This document shows, piece after piece, positions 25,460-33,159 of a DNA stretch of 64,000 nucleotides. The first letter of the stretch is position 1; the number at the start of each line of letters is the position of its first letter. The position numbers and the translations under genes were made by a program. Where the stretch lies: NCBI RefSeq assembly GCF_947488715.1, contig NZ_CANLAG010000005.1:62001-126000 (forward strand), given 5' to 3'. The notes below the pieces were generated by a model, which had not been told where the DNA came from, did no database searches, and worked only from the letters and a program-made list of their open reading frames with translations. Origin of the DNA: an uncultured Tateyamaria sp. (GTDB lineage: Bacteria > Pseudomonadota > Alphaproteobacteria > Rhodobacterales > Rhodobacteraceae).

Positions 25460-25822
25460 CTAAGTGCACAACCGCGCGGCGCGGTCGCTGTAATCACGCC
25501 ACTTGCGCCAAAACCGCTCATCCGTGCTGCGATCCGACTGACGTACGACCTGCGCCTGATGCGGGTCGGAAAAGAACCGCGCCCCGCGCCGCTGATCGTC
25601 CGCACTCAGCGACTGGTTGGCGACCGCCTGCACACAGCCACACCGCTCGCGGCTGGCCTGTTTGCGCCCCGCCGAACGGCAGGCCGAGAAAATCGGCCCC
25701 GTCGAAAACAGAACGGCGGGTGAGCGCACTGCGTTTGCGCTCGAATACCGTGTGCCACCGCTCGAACAGGCGGCAAGGGTCAGGGCGGCAACGCCCGCAA
25801 TAAGGATGGTCGTCGGTTTCAT
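25460..25822 (-). CDS. small Cys-rich lipoprotein, conserved in Rhodobacteraceae
   Basis: A 120-residue exported lipoprotein. The signal peptide ends in a lipobox (LAAC). The C-terminal part holds a conserved block FSACRSAGRKQASRERCGC followed by VQAVANQSLSADDQRRGARFF, with three cysteines, and it ends in a DRAARLC stretch. Homologs are sometimes labelled arginine transporter without support, and nothing here looks like a transporter. The ATG at 25822 is chosen because it opens a proper signal peptide. It is convergent with the GNAT gene. Confidence 0.75.
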   Translation of the reverse strand: MKPTTILIAGVAALTLAACSSGGTRYSSANAVRSPAVLFSTGPIFSACRSAGRKQASRERCGCVQAVANQSLSADDQRRGARFFSDPHQAQVVRQSDRSTDERFWRKWRDYSDRAARLCT

Positions 25823-26009
25823 GACGTGGTGCCTGTGTCTGCTCCGGCGGGTTGGCCCGCTCTGGCGCAACTATGCCGGATTTCCGAGGCAAGGGCAATT
25901 CACACCTCTGTGCCGTGTGCGCGCAGCGCGGTGTTGACGGCATCGGAGAGCGGTATTTGACCACCCCGGGTCCAAAGGCTAAGGATTTCGAAACAACACC
26001 CGAGGTCCC

Positions 26010-26135
26010 ATGTCCCGCACCGTCCTGTTCTTACTTGCGCTAAGCGCCGTCGTGACACTCTCCGCCTGCGAAACCGCCAAAGGCGTGGGTCGGGACATCA
26101 CAAGAGCCGCAGAAGCGGTCGACCGAGCGATTTAA
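26010..26135 (+). CDS. entericidin-like small lipoprotein
   Basis: A 41-residue lipoprotein: a short hydrophobic signal (MSRTVLFLLALSAVVTLSAC, lipobox LSAC) followed by ETAKGVGRDITRAAEAVDRAI, the amphipathic EcnA/EcnB-type tail. Entericidins are membrane lipoproteins linked to stress and programmed lysis in enterobacteria; the role in roseobacters is unknown. An AGGT-containing sequence precedes the start. It stands alone, divergent from the Cys-rich lipoprotein gene. Confidence 0.85.
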   Translation: MSRTVLFLLALSAVVTLSACETAKGVGRDITRAAEAVDRAI

Positions 26136-26220
26136 ACTTCAGCCGTACAAAGACACGTCAGGCCAGGCGTCCAGCCCGCCGCCGTAGGAGTGCAACCCAA
26201 GCAAAAGCAAGGCTTTTGCC

Positions 26221-26273
26221 GCGCCCGACCCTCCCCCCGGGAGGGCGCAAGACGCCCACCCAGGGTCGGGCGC
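26221..26273. repeat. large imperfect palindrome with nested hairpins
   Basis: A 12-bp perfect outer stem GCGCCCGACCCT / AGGGTCGGGCGC (26221-26232 and 26262-26273) encloses CCCTCCC-CCC-GGGAGGG-type and GGGCG-CAAGA-CGCCC hairpins, giving a cloverleaf-like RNA. A short T-run follows (CGCTTTG). It may terminate the entericidin transcript or be a dispersed intergenic element. Confidence 0.55.
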
Positions 26274-26297
26274 TTTGAGGGATGCAAAGCTAGCATT

Positions 26298-27416
26298 TCA
26301 ATTCACAAATGGCAGCCAAGCTTTCCCCGCTTCGATAATTCTTTGCAGCTGCGCCGGGTTTGCCAGAAGATACGCGCCGCCCATCGGGACACCCCACCGG
26401 ATAGCCTGATCAATCGTAAGATCGGCTTTCCTGCCGAAATACCTCAGCACATCGCTTACCCAATTTGCAATCGCATCGATTGAACGGCGGACAATCCACC
26501 TGTCTGGGCTGTCACGTTCAACTTCTTGCTCCAGAGCGTCGATAGCAGCCCAAACGATCTCACGCCGCCCGACATGATCCGGTTCGTCGATCAATTCTGG
26601 CGGGTTGTTATGCCCACGGTGGACAAGCACTTCTTCTTTGACGACCGTTTTAGTCGAGTCGCGAAATTTCGAGATAGCAGACTTCAGCGCCAACCGAGCC
26701 TCGATCCCCCGGATCGCCTTGGCCACTTTGGCCAGCGCATCCTCGCCTTCCCAAACGACGTCCGGGATCAACGCTACCTCAATCGCCAGATCCCAATTGG
26801 TGAATTCCCCATGCCACATTTCGCTGTACCAACGCCGCCAAAAGGCCCAATCATCGTTTGCTGCCAGATAGGCTAGGAAAGTCTCGTGGTTTTCGGCAAT
26901 ATTCTTTGGCACGGAAACGCTGCCCCAAAGTGTCCGGTGCAATAGCTGCGAGATTGAGTGTTTCGTGTCTTCAGAAAGCGCTCTTTCTAGCGCTGTAACG
27001 TAAAGCCGGGAGTCTGAGGCTTTTTCAATAGAGCGGCTTGTCGATAGCACGGCAGCTTTTGCATTTAAGGCGGAGTCTGGTGAATAGGCGGCCGCGCGTG
27101 CCGCCGCAAAGGCAACGGTCGATGATGACCGAGTGTTTACATTCATACTGGCTTTGTCGGCTGCGAGGACAGCTGCGCGAGCTGCCCGTTGCAGTGTTTG
27201 TCTTTCCGAATTGCCTGGTGGTCCAAAAACCATGGACACGAGCAAACATCTGAAACTCGTAAGGGCCAAAAGCTCGACAAGTTCGCTCGACTCGGTGCCT
27301 ACGTTCGCCAAAATGCGAAGGGCTGCCCGACCTGCAATAGGACCACGCACTCTGGGGTTTTGCGTTTCAAACCAAGCCGCCGTGGCCTCGACGTTGGAAA
27401 AATCAACCTCAGCCAC
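26298..27416 (-). CDS. hypothetical protein, lower GC than surroundings
   Basis: A predicted 372-residue soluble protein that I do not recognise. It is rich in Ala and charged residues and mostly helical, with an Ala-heavy segment ([20 protein letters not shown]) and an aromatic-rich block ([18 protein letters not shown]). Near the C-terminus are [15 protein letters not shown], resembling a short conserved motif of phage and plasmid proteins, and a hydrophobic tail [19 protein letters not shown] is visibly lower than in flanking genes, suggesting acquisition. The start is uncertain: a GTG at 27416 fits, and the frame is open up to 27497, overlapping lepA. It is divergent from lepA. Confidence 0.6.
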   Translation of the reverse strand: MAEVDFSNVEATAAWFETQNPRVRGPIAGRAALRILANVGTESSELVELLALTSFRCLLVSMVFGPPGNSERQTLQRAARAAVLAADKASMNVNTRSSSTVAFAAARAAAYSPDSALNAKAAVLSTSRSIEKASDSRLYVTALERALSEDTKHSISQLLHRTLWGSVSVPKNIAENHETFLAYLAANDDWAFWRRWYSEMWHGEFTNWDLAIEVALIPDVVWEGEDALAKVAKAIRGIEARLALKSAISKFRDSTKTVVKEEVLVHRGHNNPPELIDEPDHVGRREIVWAAIDALEQEVERDSPDRWIVRRSIDAIANWVSDVLRYFGRKADLTIDQAIRWGVPMGGAYLLANPAQLQRIIEAGKAWLPFVN

Positions 27417-27481
27417 ACCCGCACCCCACCTGCGACACCAACCCCATTGACCACCCCCGAAATCCCCTACATATCCCAACC

Positions 27482-29278
27482 ATGACACCGCTTTCACATA
27501 TCCGCAATTTCTCCATCGTCGCCCATATCGACCACGGGAAATCGACCCTCGCTGACCGGCTGATCCAGTCCACCAACACCGTGGCAGACCGGGACATGAA
27601 GGAACAGCTGCTCGACAGCATGGATATCGAACGCGAGCGTGGCATCACCATCAAGGCCAACACCGTCCGCATCGACTACACCGCCCAGAACGGTGAGCAG
27701 TACGTGCTCAACCTGATCGACACCCCCGGCCACGTGGACTTTGCCTACGAAGTGTCCCGCTCCATGCGCGCCGTCGAAGGGTCGCTGCTGGTTGTGGACA
27801 GCACCCAAGGGGTCGAGGCGCAGACGCTGGCCAATGTCTATCAGGCCATCGACGCGGATCATGAGATCGTGCCGGTCTTCAACAAGATCGACCTGCCCGC
27901 ATCGGATATCGACCGCGTCGCCGAACAGGTCGAGGACGTGATCGGCATCGACGCCTCGGGTGCCATCGCGGTGTCGGCCAAAACCGGCGAGGGCATCATG
28001 GAAACGCTCGAGGCCATCGTCACCGAACTCCCCGCGCCCACAGGCAACCCCGACGCCGATCTCAAGGCCATGCTGGTCGACAGCTGGTACGACAGCTACC
28101 TCGGCGTCATCGTCCTGATCCGCGTCATCGACGGCCGCCTGAAAAAGGGCGAAAAGATCAAGTTCCTGTCCAACAACACCATCCACCACGTGGACCGCGT
28201 CGGCGTCTTCCGTCCGCAAATGGAAATGGTGGACAGCCTCGGCCCCGGCGAAATCGGCTTCCTGACGGCAAGCATCAAACAGGTCCGCGACACCCGCGTC
28301 GGCGACACGATCACCCACGAACGCAAAGAGGTCGAGGCACTCCCCGGCTTCAAGCCTGCGCAACCGGTGGTCTTCTGCGGCCTCTTCCCCGTGGACAGCG
28401 CCGAGTTCGAAGACCTCCGCGACGCCATCGACAAACTCGCCCTCAACGATGCCTCCTTCAGCTTCGAAATGGAAACCTCCGCCGCGCTCGGCTTTGGCTT
28501 CCGCTGCGGCTTCCTCGGGCTCCTGCACCTCGAAGTGATCCGCGACCGGATCGAGCGGGAATACAACATCGAACTGATCACCACCGCACCCTCGGTCATC
28601 TACCACGTCTACATGCGCGATGGCTCGATGATCGAGCTGCACAATCCCGCCGACATGCCCGACCTCACCCATGTCGACCACCTCGAAGAGCCGCGGATCA
28701 AGGCCACGATCCTGGTCCCCGACGAATACCTCGGCGACGTGCTGAAACTCTGCCAGGACCGGCGGGGGATCCAGGAAGACCTCACCTACGCCGGCACCCG
28801 CGCCATGGTCGTCTACGACCTGCCCCTGAACGAAGTGGTGTTCGATTTCTACGACCGCCTGAAATCGGTGACCAAGGGCTATGCGTCCTTTGACTACCAA
28901 CTGACGGGCTACCGCACGGACAACCTTGTGAAAATGTCGATCCTGGTAAACGACGAACCCGTGGACGCCCTGTCGATCATGGTCCACCGAGACCGCGCCG
29001 AAATGCGTGGCCGCGCGATGGTGGAAAAACTCAAAGACCTGATCCCCCGCCACATGTTCAAAATCCCGATCCAGGCGGCCATCGGCGGCAAGGTCATCGC
29101 CCGCGAAACGCTGTCGGCCATGCGCAAGGACGTGACGGCGAAATGCTACGGGGGCGACGCGACTCGGAAGCGGAAGCTGCTGGACAAGCAGAAGGCGGGT
29201 AAGAAGAAGATGCGCCAGTTCGGGAAGGTGGATATCCCGCAGGAGGCATTCATCAGCGCACTCAAAATGGACGGCTAA
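27482..29278 (+). CDS. lepA: elongation factor 4 (LepA)
   Basis: A 598-residue translational GTPase that back-translocates stalled ribosomes. The G1 motif AHIDHGKST (residues 14-22), switch region [15 protein letters not shown]3 DTPGHVDF, G4 NKIDLP, and the LepA-specific C-terminal domain with [24 protein letters not shown] are all present. Full length. The stop codon lies in the loop of a terminator-like hairpin. It acts at the membrane or ribosome. Confidence 0.98.
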   Translation: MTPLSHIRNFSIVAHIDHGKSTLADRLIQSTNTVADRDMKEQLLDSMDIERERGITIKANTVRIDYTAQNGEQYVLNLIDTPGHVDFAYEVSRSMRAVEGSLLVVDSTQGVEAQTLANVYQAIDADHEIVPVFNKIDLPASDIDRVAEQVEDVIGIDASGAIAVSAKTGEGIMETLEAIVTELPAPTGNPDADLKAMLVDSWYDSYLGVIVLIRVIDGRLKKGEKIKFLSNNTIHHVDRVGVFRPQMEMVDSLGPGEIGFLTASIKQVRDTRVGDTITHERKEVEALPGFKPAQPVVFCGLFPVDSAEFEDLRDAIDKLALNDASFSFEMETSAALGFGFRCGFLGLLHLEVIRDRIEREYNIELITTAPSVIYHVYMRDGSMIELHNPADMPDLTHVDHLEEPRIKATILVPDEYLGDVLKLCQDRRGIQEDLTYAGTRAMVVYDLPLNEVVFDFYDRLKSVTKGYASFDYQLTGYRTDNLVKMSILVNDEPVDALSIMVHRDRAEMRGRAMVEKLKDLIPRHMFKIPIQAAIGGKVIARETLSAMRKDVTAKCYGGDATRKRKLLDKQKAGKKKMRQFGKVDIPQEAFISALKMDG

Positions 29279-29290
29279 GCCGTCCGTTTT
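29264..29290 (+). terminator. lepA terminator with stop codon in the loop
   Basis: GGACGGC-TAA-GCCGTCC (29269-29285), followed by GTTTT and preceded by AAAAT, is a 7-bp GC stem whose 3-nt loop is exactly the lepA stop codon. The following T-run fits intrinsic termination. Confidence 0.75.
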
Positions 29291-29373
29291 GGGCGCTGAG
29301 GAATGCCAGTGCGCGAAAGTCGTATCGCGCAGCGATGCGCGTAGCGGCACCCGGTTGCTTTGTTGTATGCGAA

Positions 29374-29400
29374 AAAAGGGCCGCGTTTCGCGGCCCTTTT
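29374..29400. terminator. bidirectional intrinsic terminator
   Basis: A 12-bp stem AAAAGGGCCGCG / CGCGGCCCTTTT with a TTT loop is flanked by A- and T-runs. It can terminate lepA read-through on the plus strand and the convergent small gene (29402-29575) on the minus strand. Confidence 0.85.
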
Positions 29401-29401
29401 C

Positions 29402-29575
29402 CTATTTCTCTTTGCGAACACCTTTGAACGGTTTTTTGTCGGAAGTTTTAACATCCATGAACCGCCCAGAGTCGGCGTCCCGTTTCACATAGTGTCCAGA
29501 GGGTGTCTTGGTCTGAGACCGTTTCCGAACCATTCCCTTGCGATGGCCATCGCCGGTAGGTGGGTTTGTAGCCAT
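29402..29575 (-). CDS. small basic hypothetical protein (KGVRKEK-type)
   Basis: A 57-residue basic protein beginning MATNPPTGDGHRKGMVRKRSQ and ending KPFKGVRKEK. From memory, this is a short, widely scattered family whose members share PPTGDxHR, SQT, the YVKRDxxxGRFM block and a KGVRKEK end. The function is unknown. It lies 11 bp downstream of another small gene, 29587-29793, with which it is probably co-transcribed. Its start is preceded by a purine-rich segment; an upstream 16-residue extension lacks similarity. The distribution pattern suggests horizontal movement. Confidence 0.7.
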   Translation of the reverse strand: MATNPPTGDGHRKGMVRKRSQTKTPSGHYVKRDADSGRFMDVKTSDKKPFKGVRKEK

Positions 29576-29586
29576 GATGTAGTCCT

Positions 29587-29793
29587 TTATTGCGTATGAC
29601 AATTGGGTGAGCAGTAGTAGCACCCGTTCACTTGGCTATAGTGTTTCTTCGCTTGCTGGACGGCAGGGCCACAACTTCCAAAATCCCCAAGGTTAATCCG
29701 GTTGTGAGTTTCCGGAAGCCTCGTACAGCTCTCCTTGTGAACCTCATGGTCCCCGTTGGACTGAGCGTTCTTGTTTACATAGTATATTGCCAT
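29587..29793 (-). CDS. small Cys-rich hypothetical protein (YYVNKNAQSNGDHEVH type)
   Basis: A 68-residue protein with the striking start MAIYYVNKNAQSNGDHEVHK, a conserved NRINLGDFGSCGPAVQQAKK centre and a Cys/His-rich end (NGCYYCSPNCHTQ). Four or five Cys with His suggest a small metal-binding fold. The family is scattered through unrelated bacteria and is usually of unknown function. GAGG precedes the ATG at 29793. It is co-directional with the 57-aa gene; the pair sits in a low-GC pocket beside lepA. Confidence 0.75.
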   Translation of the reverse strand: MAIYYVNKNAQSNGDHEVHKESCTRLPETHNRINLGDFGSCGPAVQQAKKHYSQVNGCYYCSPNCHTQ

Positions 29794-30293
29794 AATTGGC
29801 CTCGCAAAATTGTGCGACAATTGTCGCATGTGGGCGAGGACGCTTGACTCACTCGATCCGAGTTGATTCACTCAGTTTGCACACCGAACTACCGCTGCGG
29901 CCTCATTGGGTTGCGGTTCCGGAGTGAGACGCCGCATTGGTCTGACCACCTTTGCGGCGTCACCGATTCTCCAGATGTCAAAACGATAATGGTGGACATA
30001 GGGCGACGCTGTCAAGCGTCAGGGGCACATTTCGTGATGGGAAGCCCTACGCAGTGTAGAAAACTACTATATGCAGTATTTGTCAATAGTATGTGGTTAC
30101 ATTTCTGTAGATAACTATATCGTCCACTTGCTTCTATATGCTGTGGATATTCATTTACTTATAGATATTTTTCTTGAAACCCCGCCCTACGCCACCAAAC
30201 CCATCCCGACCCGAAACCGCACATCCCAATGAACACTCGAATCCACCCACTCCCCAGCCCGCTCCACAAACCTGTACCCAGCCTCAACCCCCT
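29794..30293. other. 500-bp non-coding stretch: AT-rich then G-depleted
   Basis: No convincing gene was found. The first part (to about 30175) has lower GC and a strongly AT-rich core (about 30055-30175, rich in TATAT-type words) that probably holds promoters for the minus-strand small genes. From 30181 to 30300 the plus strand has about 62 C but only about 11 G in 120 bases, an extreme strand asymmetry that ends at the rbsD stop. Small open frames here lack start signals and family similarity. Confidence 0.5.
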
Positions 30294-30668
30294 TCAAAAC
30301 ACCACCCCACTCACCAACCCCACATTCGCGTAAGGCGTGCCTTCCCCCGTGCGCACCACCGCGACGGCCCCGACAGTACGCTCTTTGAACACCTCGTGGC
30401 TCACCAGATCGCACTGCACCCGCGCGTCGATCTCGCCGCCCACGGCGCTAGCCTCCTCCGCGCGGAACGCCGTCTCCACGCACATCTCGCTCAGCACCGT
30501 GTCCAGCACCTCCAGCATCGCGGGCACGCCCAGCGTCACCGCCAGATCCACGCAAGGCACCCCTGCGGGTACGGGCAATCCCGCGTCCGCGATCACCAGC
30601 AGGTCGCCGTGTCCCAGCGCCGCCACGATGCGCGACAGCTCTGCGTTCAAAATTCCGGATTTCTTCAT
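30294..30668 (-). CDS. rbsD: D-ribose pyranase RbsD
   Basis: A 124-residue protein matching RbsD/FucU, which interconverts the pyranose and furanose forms of ribose. Family marks are the start MKKSGILNAELSRIVAALGHGD (His20 in the position of the E. coli catalytic His), VIADAGLPVPAGV, and the C-terminal VVRTGEGTPYANVGLVSGVVF. It is slightly short because of a deletion in the middle. No other rbs genes are in the window. It lies 45 bp after a Phd-like gene on the same strand. Confidence 0.92.
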   Translation of the reverse strand: MKKSGILNAELSRIVAALGHGDLLVIADAGLPVPAGVPCVDLAVTLGVPAMLEVLDTVLSEMCVETAFRAEEASAVGGEIDARVQCDLVSHEVFKERTVGAVAVVRTGEGTPYANVGLVSGVVF

Positions 30669-30713
30669 GACGCCACCTCCGCGTCCGATCCTAGCCGACC
30701 GCGCCGCGCCGGG

Positions 30714-31058
30714 CTACCGTCGCGCGGCCTTCCACGCCGCATACTCCGCGTCGTCCATCCCCATCGGTGGGTAGCCGCCCGACAGCGGCAGCACCGGTTC
30801 GGACCGCCAGCGCGCCGTGTCCTCGATCGCCGCCACCCGGCGGGCGTGGTCCACGCAGGCGCGGTGCAGCGCCTCTTCGGGGTTCAGGCCGATGGCGCGG
30901 TGGAGCACCATTTCGTCACGCATCGGGATCACCACGCACATCGGTTTGCGGTGGTGATGCAGCCACAGGTGCCCCATCTCCTCGTGCACGAACTTCAGCT
31001 CTCGGCTGGCGTGTTTGCGGAATTCCGTGAAAGAAATCTTGCGAATTTCGGTGGGCAT
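30714..31058 (-). CDS. Phd/YefM-like antitoxin domain protein (no toxin partner seen)
   Basis: A 114-residue protein whose N-terminus (ISFTEFRKHASRELKFV, then HHHRKPMCVVIPMRDE) follows the Phd/YefM antitoxin pattern of an N-terminal DNA-binding fold. A C-terminal part follows (EALHRACVDHARRVAAIEDTARW) that should hold a toxin-interacting region, but no RelE/Doc/PIN-type gene is adjacent. It may be an orphan antitoxin or a regulator. It is upstream of rbsD in the same direction. Confidence 0.55.
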   Translation of the reverse strand: MPTEIRKISFTEFRKHASRELKFVHEEMGHLWLHHHRKPMCVVIPMRDEMVLHRAIGLNPEEALHRACVDHARRVAAIEDTARWRSEPVLPLSGGYPPMGMDDAEYAAWKAARR

Positions 31059-31086
31059 GGTGACGCACCCCTTGGGCCAGTGGACA

Positions 31087-31193
31087 AAACGTACACTTTG
31101 CTGCCGAAACCGTGCATTTCATCAAAAACGGCCCCAAATCGTGTGATCGGGGCCGTCGATGACTGTGCAGATCGGGGCCGAAACTGTACGTTT
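31087..31193. promoter_or_regulatory. inverted repeat pair and hairpin upstream of the Phd-like gene
   Basis: AAACGTACA (31087-31095) and TGTACGTTT (31185-31193) form a perfect 9-bp inverted repeat about 90 bp apart. Between them, ACGGCCCC / GGGGCCGT (31128-31135 and 31149-31156) forms an 8-bp hairpin. They lie in the control region of the Phd-like gene at 30714-31058, consistent with operator sites bound by an autoregulating antitoxin-type protein (inference). Confidence 0.35.
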
Positions 31194-31256
31194 GCGACCC
31201 TAGCGTGGTGCCCTCAGCTCGCGGTTAAGCCACCGTGCGCTGCGGACACCAAACCG

Positions 31257-31826
31257 TCACTTATGTCCGAACGCCGCGTTGGGCATCCAGTCGGGCGACC
31301 CTTTGCCCGCGCGCATGTGCAGGCACGCGGTGCCCGTGCGCTGGAAATACGTGATGTCGACCGGATACCATCCGGCCTGCGGCACCTCGACCTGTACGGC
31401 GCGCGTTTCAAAGCACTTTTGCCGCCCGTCGAAATACCCGACGGTCTGCCCGCCGACCTTGGCGTCGAGGCCGTCATTGGTCAGGAAGTCGATGTTGTAC
31501 GTGCCGGGCGCGTCGAACTTGACGTAGCCCGAAATGCCCGCCGCCACGTAGTGCGCGCGCTTGGATGTCAGGGTGGCGTCGCCGTCGCGCGTGTCGCGGT
31601 AATCAAGGCCTTTGAGCGCCGGTCCGGCCTTGGCTTTCTTGAGCGCGCGATTGGCCTGGTTGATGCTCTTGACGTCTGGCGGATAGGCGTATTTCACAGC
31701 CAGACCCGGCTTGAGCCCCGAAGGCTGCGGGTTGGCGGGTTTCAGTTTCAGCGGCGCGGCATAGGTTGCAGTGGCCAGCAAAACAGCTGTGGCGGCCATG
31801 GCGGCCGTCTTCAAAATCGTCATCAT
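31257..31826 (-). CDS. exported PA14-domain protein
   Basis: A 189-residue secreted protein. The signal peptide is about residues 1-23 (ending TYAAP). The C-terminal 110 residues are PA14-like: GISGYVKFDAPGTYNIDFLTNDG, then VGYFDGRQKCFET and QVEVPQAGWYPVDITYFQRTGTACLHM. PA14 domains bind carbohydrates. Two or three cysteines could form disulphides. It is transcribed alone. Confidence 0.85.
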   Translation of the reverse strand: MMTILKTAAMAATAVLLATATYAAPLKLKPANPQPSGLKPGLAVKYAYPPDVKSINQANRALKKAKAGPALKGLDYRDTRDGDATLTSKRAHYVAAGISGYVKFDAPGTYNIDFLTNDGLDAKVGGQTVGYFDGRQKCFETRAVQVEVPQAGWYPVDITYFQRTGTACLHMRAGKGSPDWMPNAAFGHK

Positions 31827-31939
31827 TCACTCCCCTTGGACTGGCCGCTTGGTGCGGCCTTGAATCACGGGAAGTCTAAGAGGCGCTACGGTCTGCTGAC
31901 AACAGTTGACGCATCAATCGTGATCAAACCTTCACATAC

Positions 31940-32419
31940 CTACCCGGCACGGTAGAAAAGATAGCGTTCCGGATCGACCGTGTCCGGCCCTTTGATCTGT
32001 TCCAGCCCAACGAGCGGCTGTTGCGACAGCACCAACCCACCCGGCACCATCAGCGCGGCGATCAGCGGGCTGAGGCGTCCGCCTTCCTCGACGTCTTTTT
32101 CCTTGACCCCATAGCCAAAGTCGTAGTGCGCCAGAGCCATCCGCCGGCCGTCACCAGCGAGCTGCTTCAGCATGTCCTCCGCCTCGCCCAGAAGAAAGTC
32201 CTGCTCGGGCGGAATGCAGCTGGGATGCGGCTTGAGCACGCGGTCAATGACCCAGATGCGACGGTTGGGGATCTCCTGACGCAGATGGTCATAGGTGCGC
32301 CCGTTTCCGAGTCCCATTTCCAGAACGTCGCCCTGCAGCGGGGCGATTAGATCAGCCGCCCAGTTGATGCCGTCGATTTGTGCGGTCAAACGGCGCCGCA
32401 TGGATTCCAGTCTGCTCAT
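31940..32419 (-). CDS. small class I SAM-dependent methyltransferase-like protein
   Basis: A 159-residue protein with the SAM-binding motif I DVLEMGLGNGRTYDHLR (about residues 31-47) and a following acidic residue in IWVIDRVLKPHPS. It resembles the short methyltransferase family that I recall as Methyltransf_17 (PF12692), whose members share GLGNGRTYxHL. It is the last gene of the seven-gene glycan-type operon; its ATG overlaps the deacetylase stop by 4 bp. A related gene (GLGNGRTYHHM) is at 50307-50804. The acceptor is unknown. Confidence 0.8.
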   Translation of the reverse strand: MSRLESMRRRLTAQIDGINWAADLIAPLQGDVLEMGLGNGRTYDHLRQEIPNRRIWVIDRVLKPHPSCIPPEQDFLLGEAEDMLKQLAGDGRRMALAHYDFGYGVKEKDVEEGGRLSPLIAALMVPGGLVLSQQPLVGLEQIKGPDTVDPERYLFYRAG

Positions 32420-33159
32420 TCTTCGTTCTCCAGTGCCCATGGCGTTGCGCCACCCAGCATCATTTCGTGCGTAAAACCTTCGACAAAAGACCAGATCGCG
32501 GGGGTGTGAACGAGGTGGTGCGTCAACAGCCCCAGCGGTTCCGCCGCGTCTTCGTCGCCACGGCATCGCGCGTTCAGATGCGCCGCGGTTTGCAGGATCA
32601 GGTGATCGGGATCCACCAGATCACGTGTGCCTTTCCAAAAGATCGGGTCGATATGGGTGTTGATCTGACGCACACCTTCGGTCGCAAGCTGCGCCGTGCG
32701 TGGGCCAAAGGTCGACAAGGTGGTGTAGCCCGCCCCGGCCAGCGCCTCGGTCACGGTTTCATTGATCCGGTTCCAGGGCGGGACAAACATGGGCCGGGCG
32801 CGGCCACCAAAGAGCGCGGTCATGCGGTCCAGACCCTGCGCCGCCTCTGCAACTGCGGATGGTCGCGGGGTTTGGAACTCGTTCTTTTTGCCCACACCCC
32901 CGCTGTGATCCGTATGGGACCAGCCGTGGACCACAGGTACAAAACACTTGGGCAAAGTGTCGGCCAGGGTCCGTGTCGCGGGTTCGGGAATGACGGCGAG
33001 GTGAACCAAAACCCCAACCGTTTCCGACAGTTGCGCCAATTGGTCGAGCTGCGGTGTCGGCTCAATCGCATCATCATCGCGCCACCACACCGGCACGGGT
33101 AAATCAGCGCGTCTACAGGCGCTCAGCGCTTCGCGCAGGGGGTGCCAATCAATTGTCAT
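32416..33159 (-). CDS. polysaccharide deacetylase-like protein
   Basis: A 247-residue NodB-type deacetylase homolog. The first motif has three Asp (WWRDDD, residues 28-30) and the metal-binding H-x3-H is HGWSH (His78 and His82). Further motifs are FVPPWNRI and LLTHHLVHT. There is no signal peptide, so it would act in the cytoplasm, unlike most chitin or peptidoglycan deacetylases. It starts inside the stop of the upstream glycosyltransferase gene (ATGA) and its own stop overlaps the methyltransferase start. Confidence 0.8.
   Translation of the reverse strand: MTIDWHPLREALSACRRADLPVPVWWRDDDAIEPTPQLDQLAQLSETVGVLVHLAVIPEPATRTLADTLPKCFVPVVHGWSHTDHSGGVGKKNEFQTPRPSAVAEAAQGLDRMTALFGGRARPMFVPPWNRINETVTEALAGAGYTTLSTFGPRTAQLATEGVRQINTHIDPIFWKGTRDLVDPDHLILQTAAHLNARCRGDEDAAEPLGLLTHHLVHTPAIWSFVEGFTHEMMLGGATPWALENEE

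Noticed and set aside
27494-29350. Long open frame on the minus strand opposite lepA (about 618 codons).
   Set aside because: It is a mirror of the high-GC lepA gene; composition is His/Asp/Val-rich and it has no recognisable family or ribosome-binding site.
29863-30114. Plus-strand 83-codon frame in the AT-rich gap.
   Set aside because: No Shine-Dalgarno, no recognisable domain, and composition unlike the real genes; it is likely chance.
30187-30414. Minus-strand frame overlapping the 3' end of rbsD.
   Set aside because: It is in another frame of rbsD and then passes into the G-rich strand; no family match and no proper start.
30174-31955. 593-codon plus-strand frame from 30.2 to 31.9 kb.
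   Set aside because: It runs opposite rbsD, the Phd-like gene and the PA14 gene, all of which have recognisable domains. Its first part is the low-complexity C/A-rich stretch.
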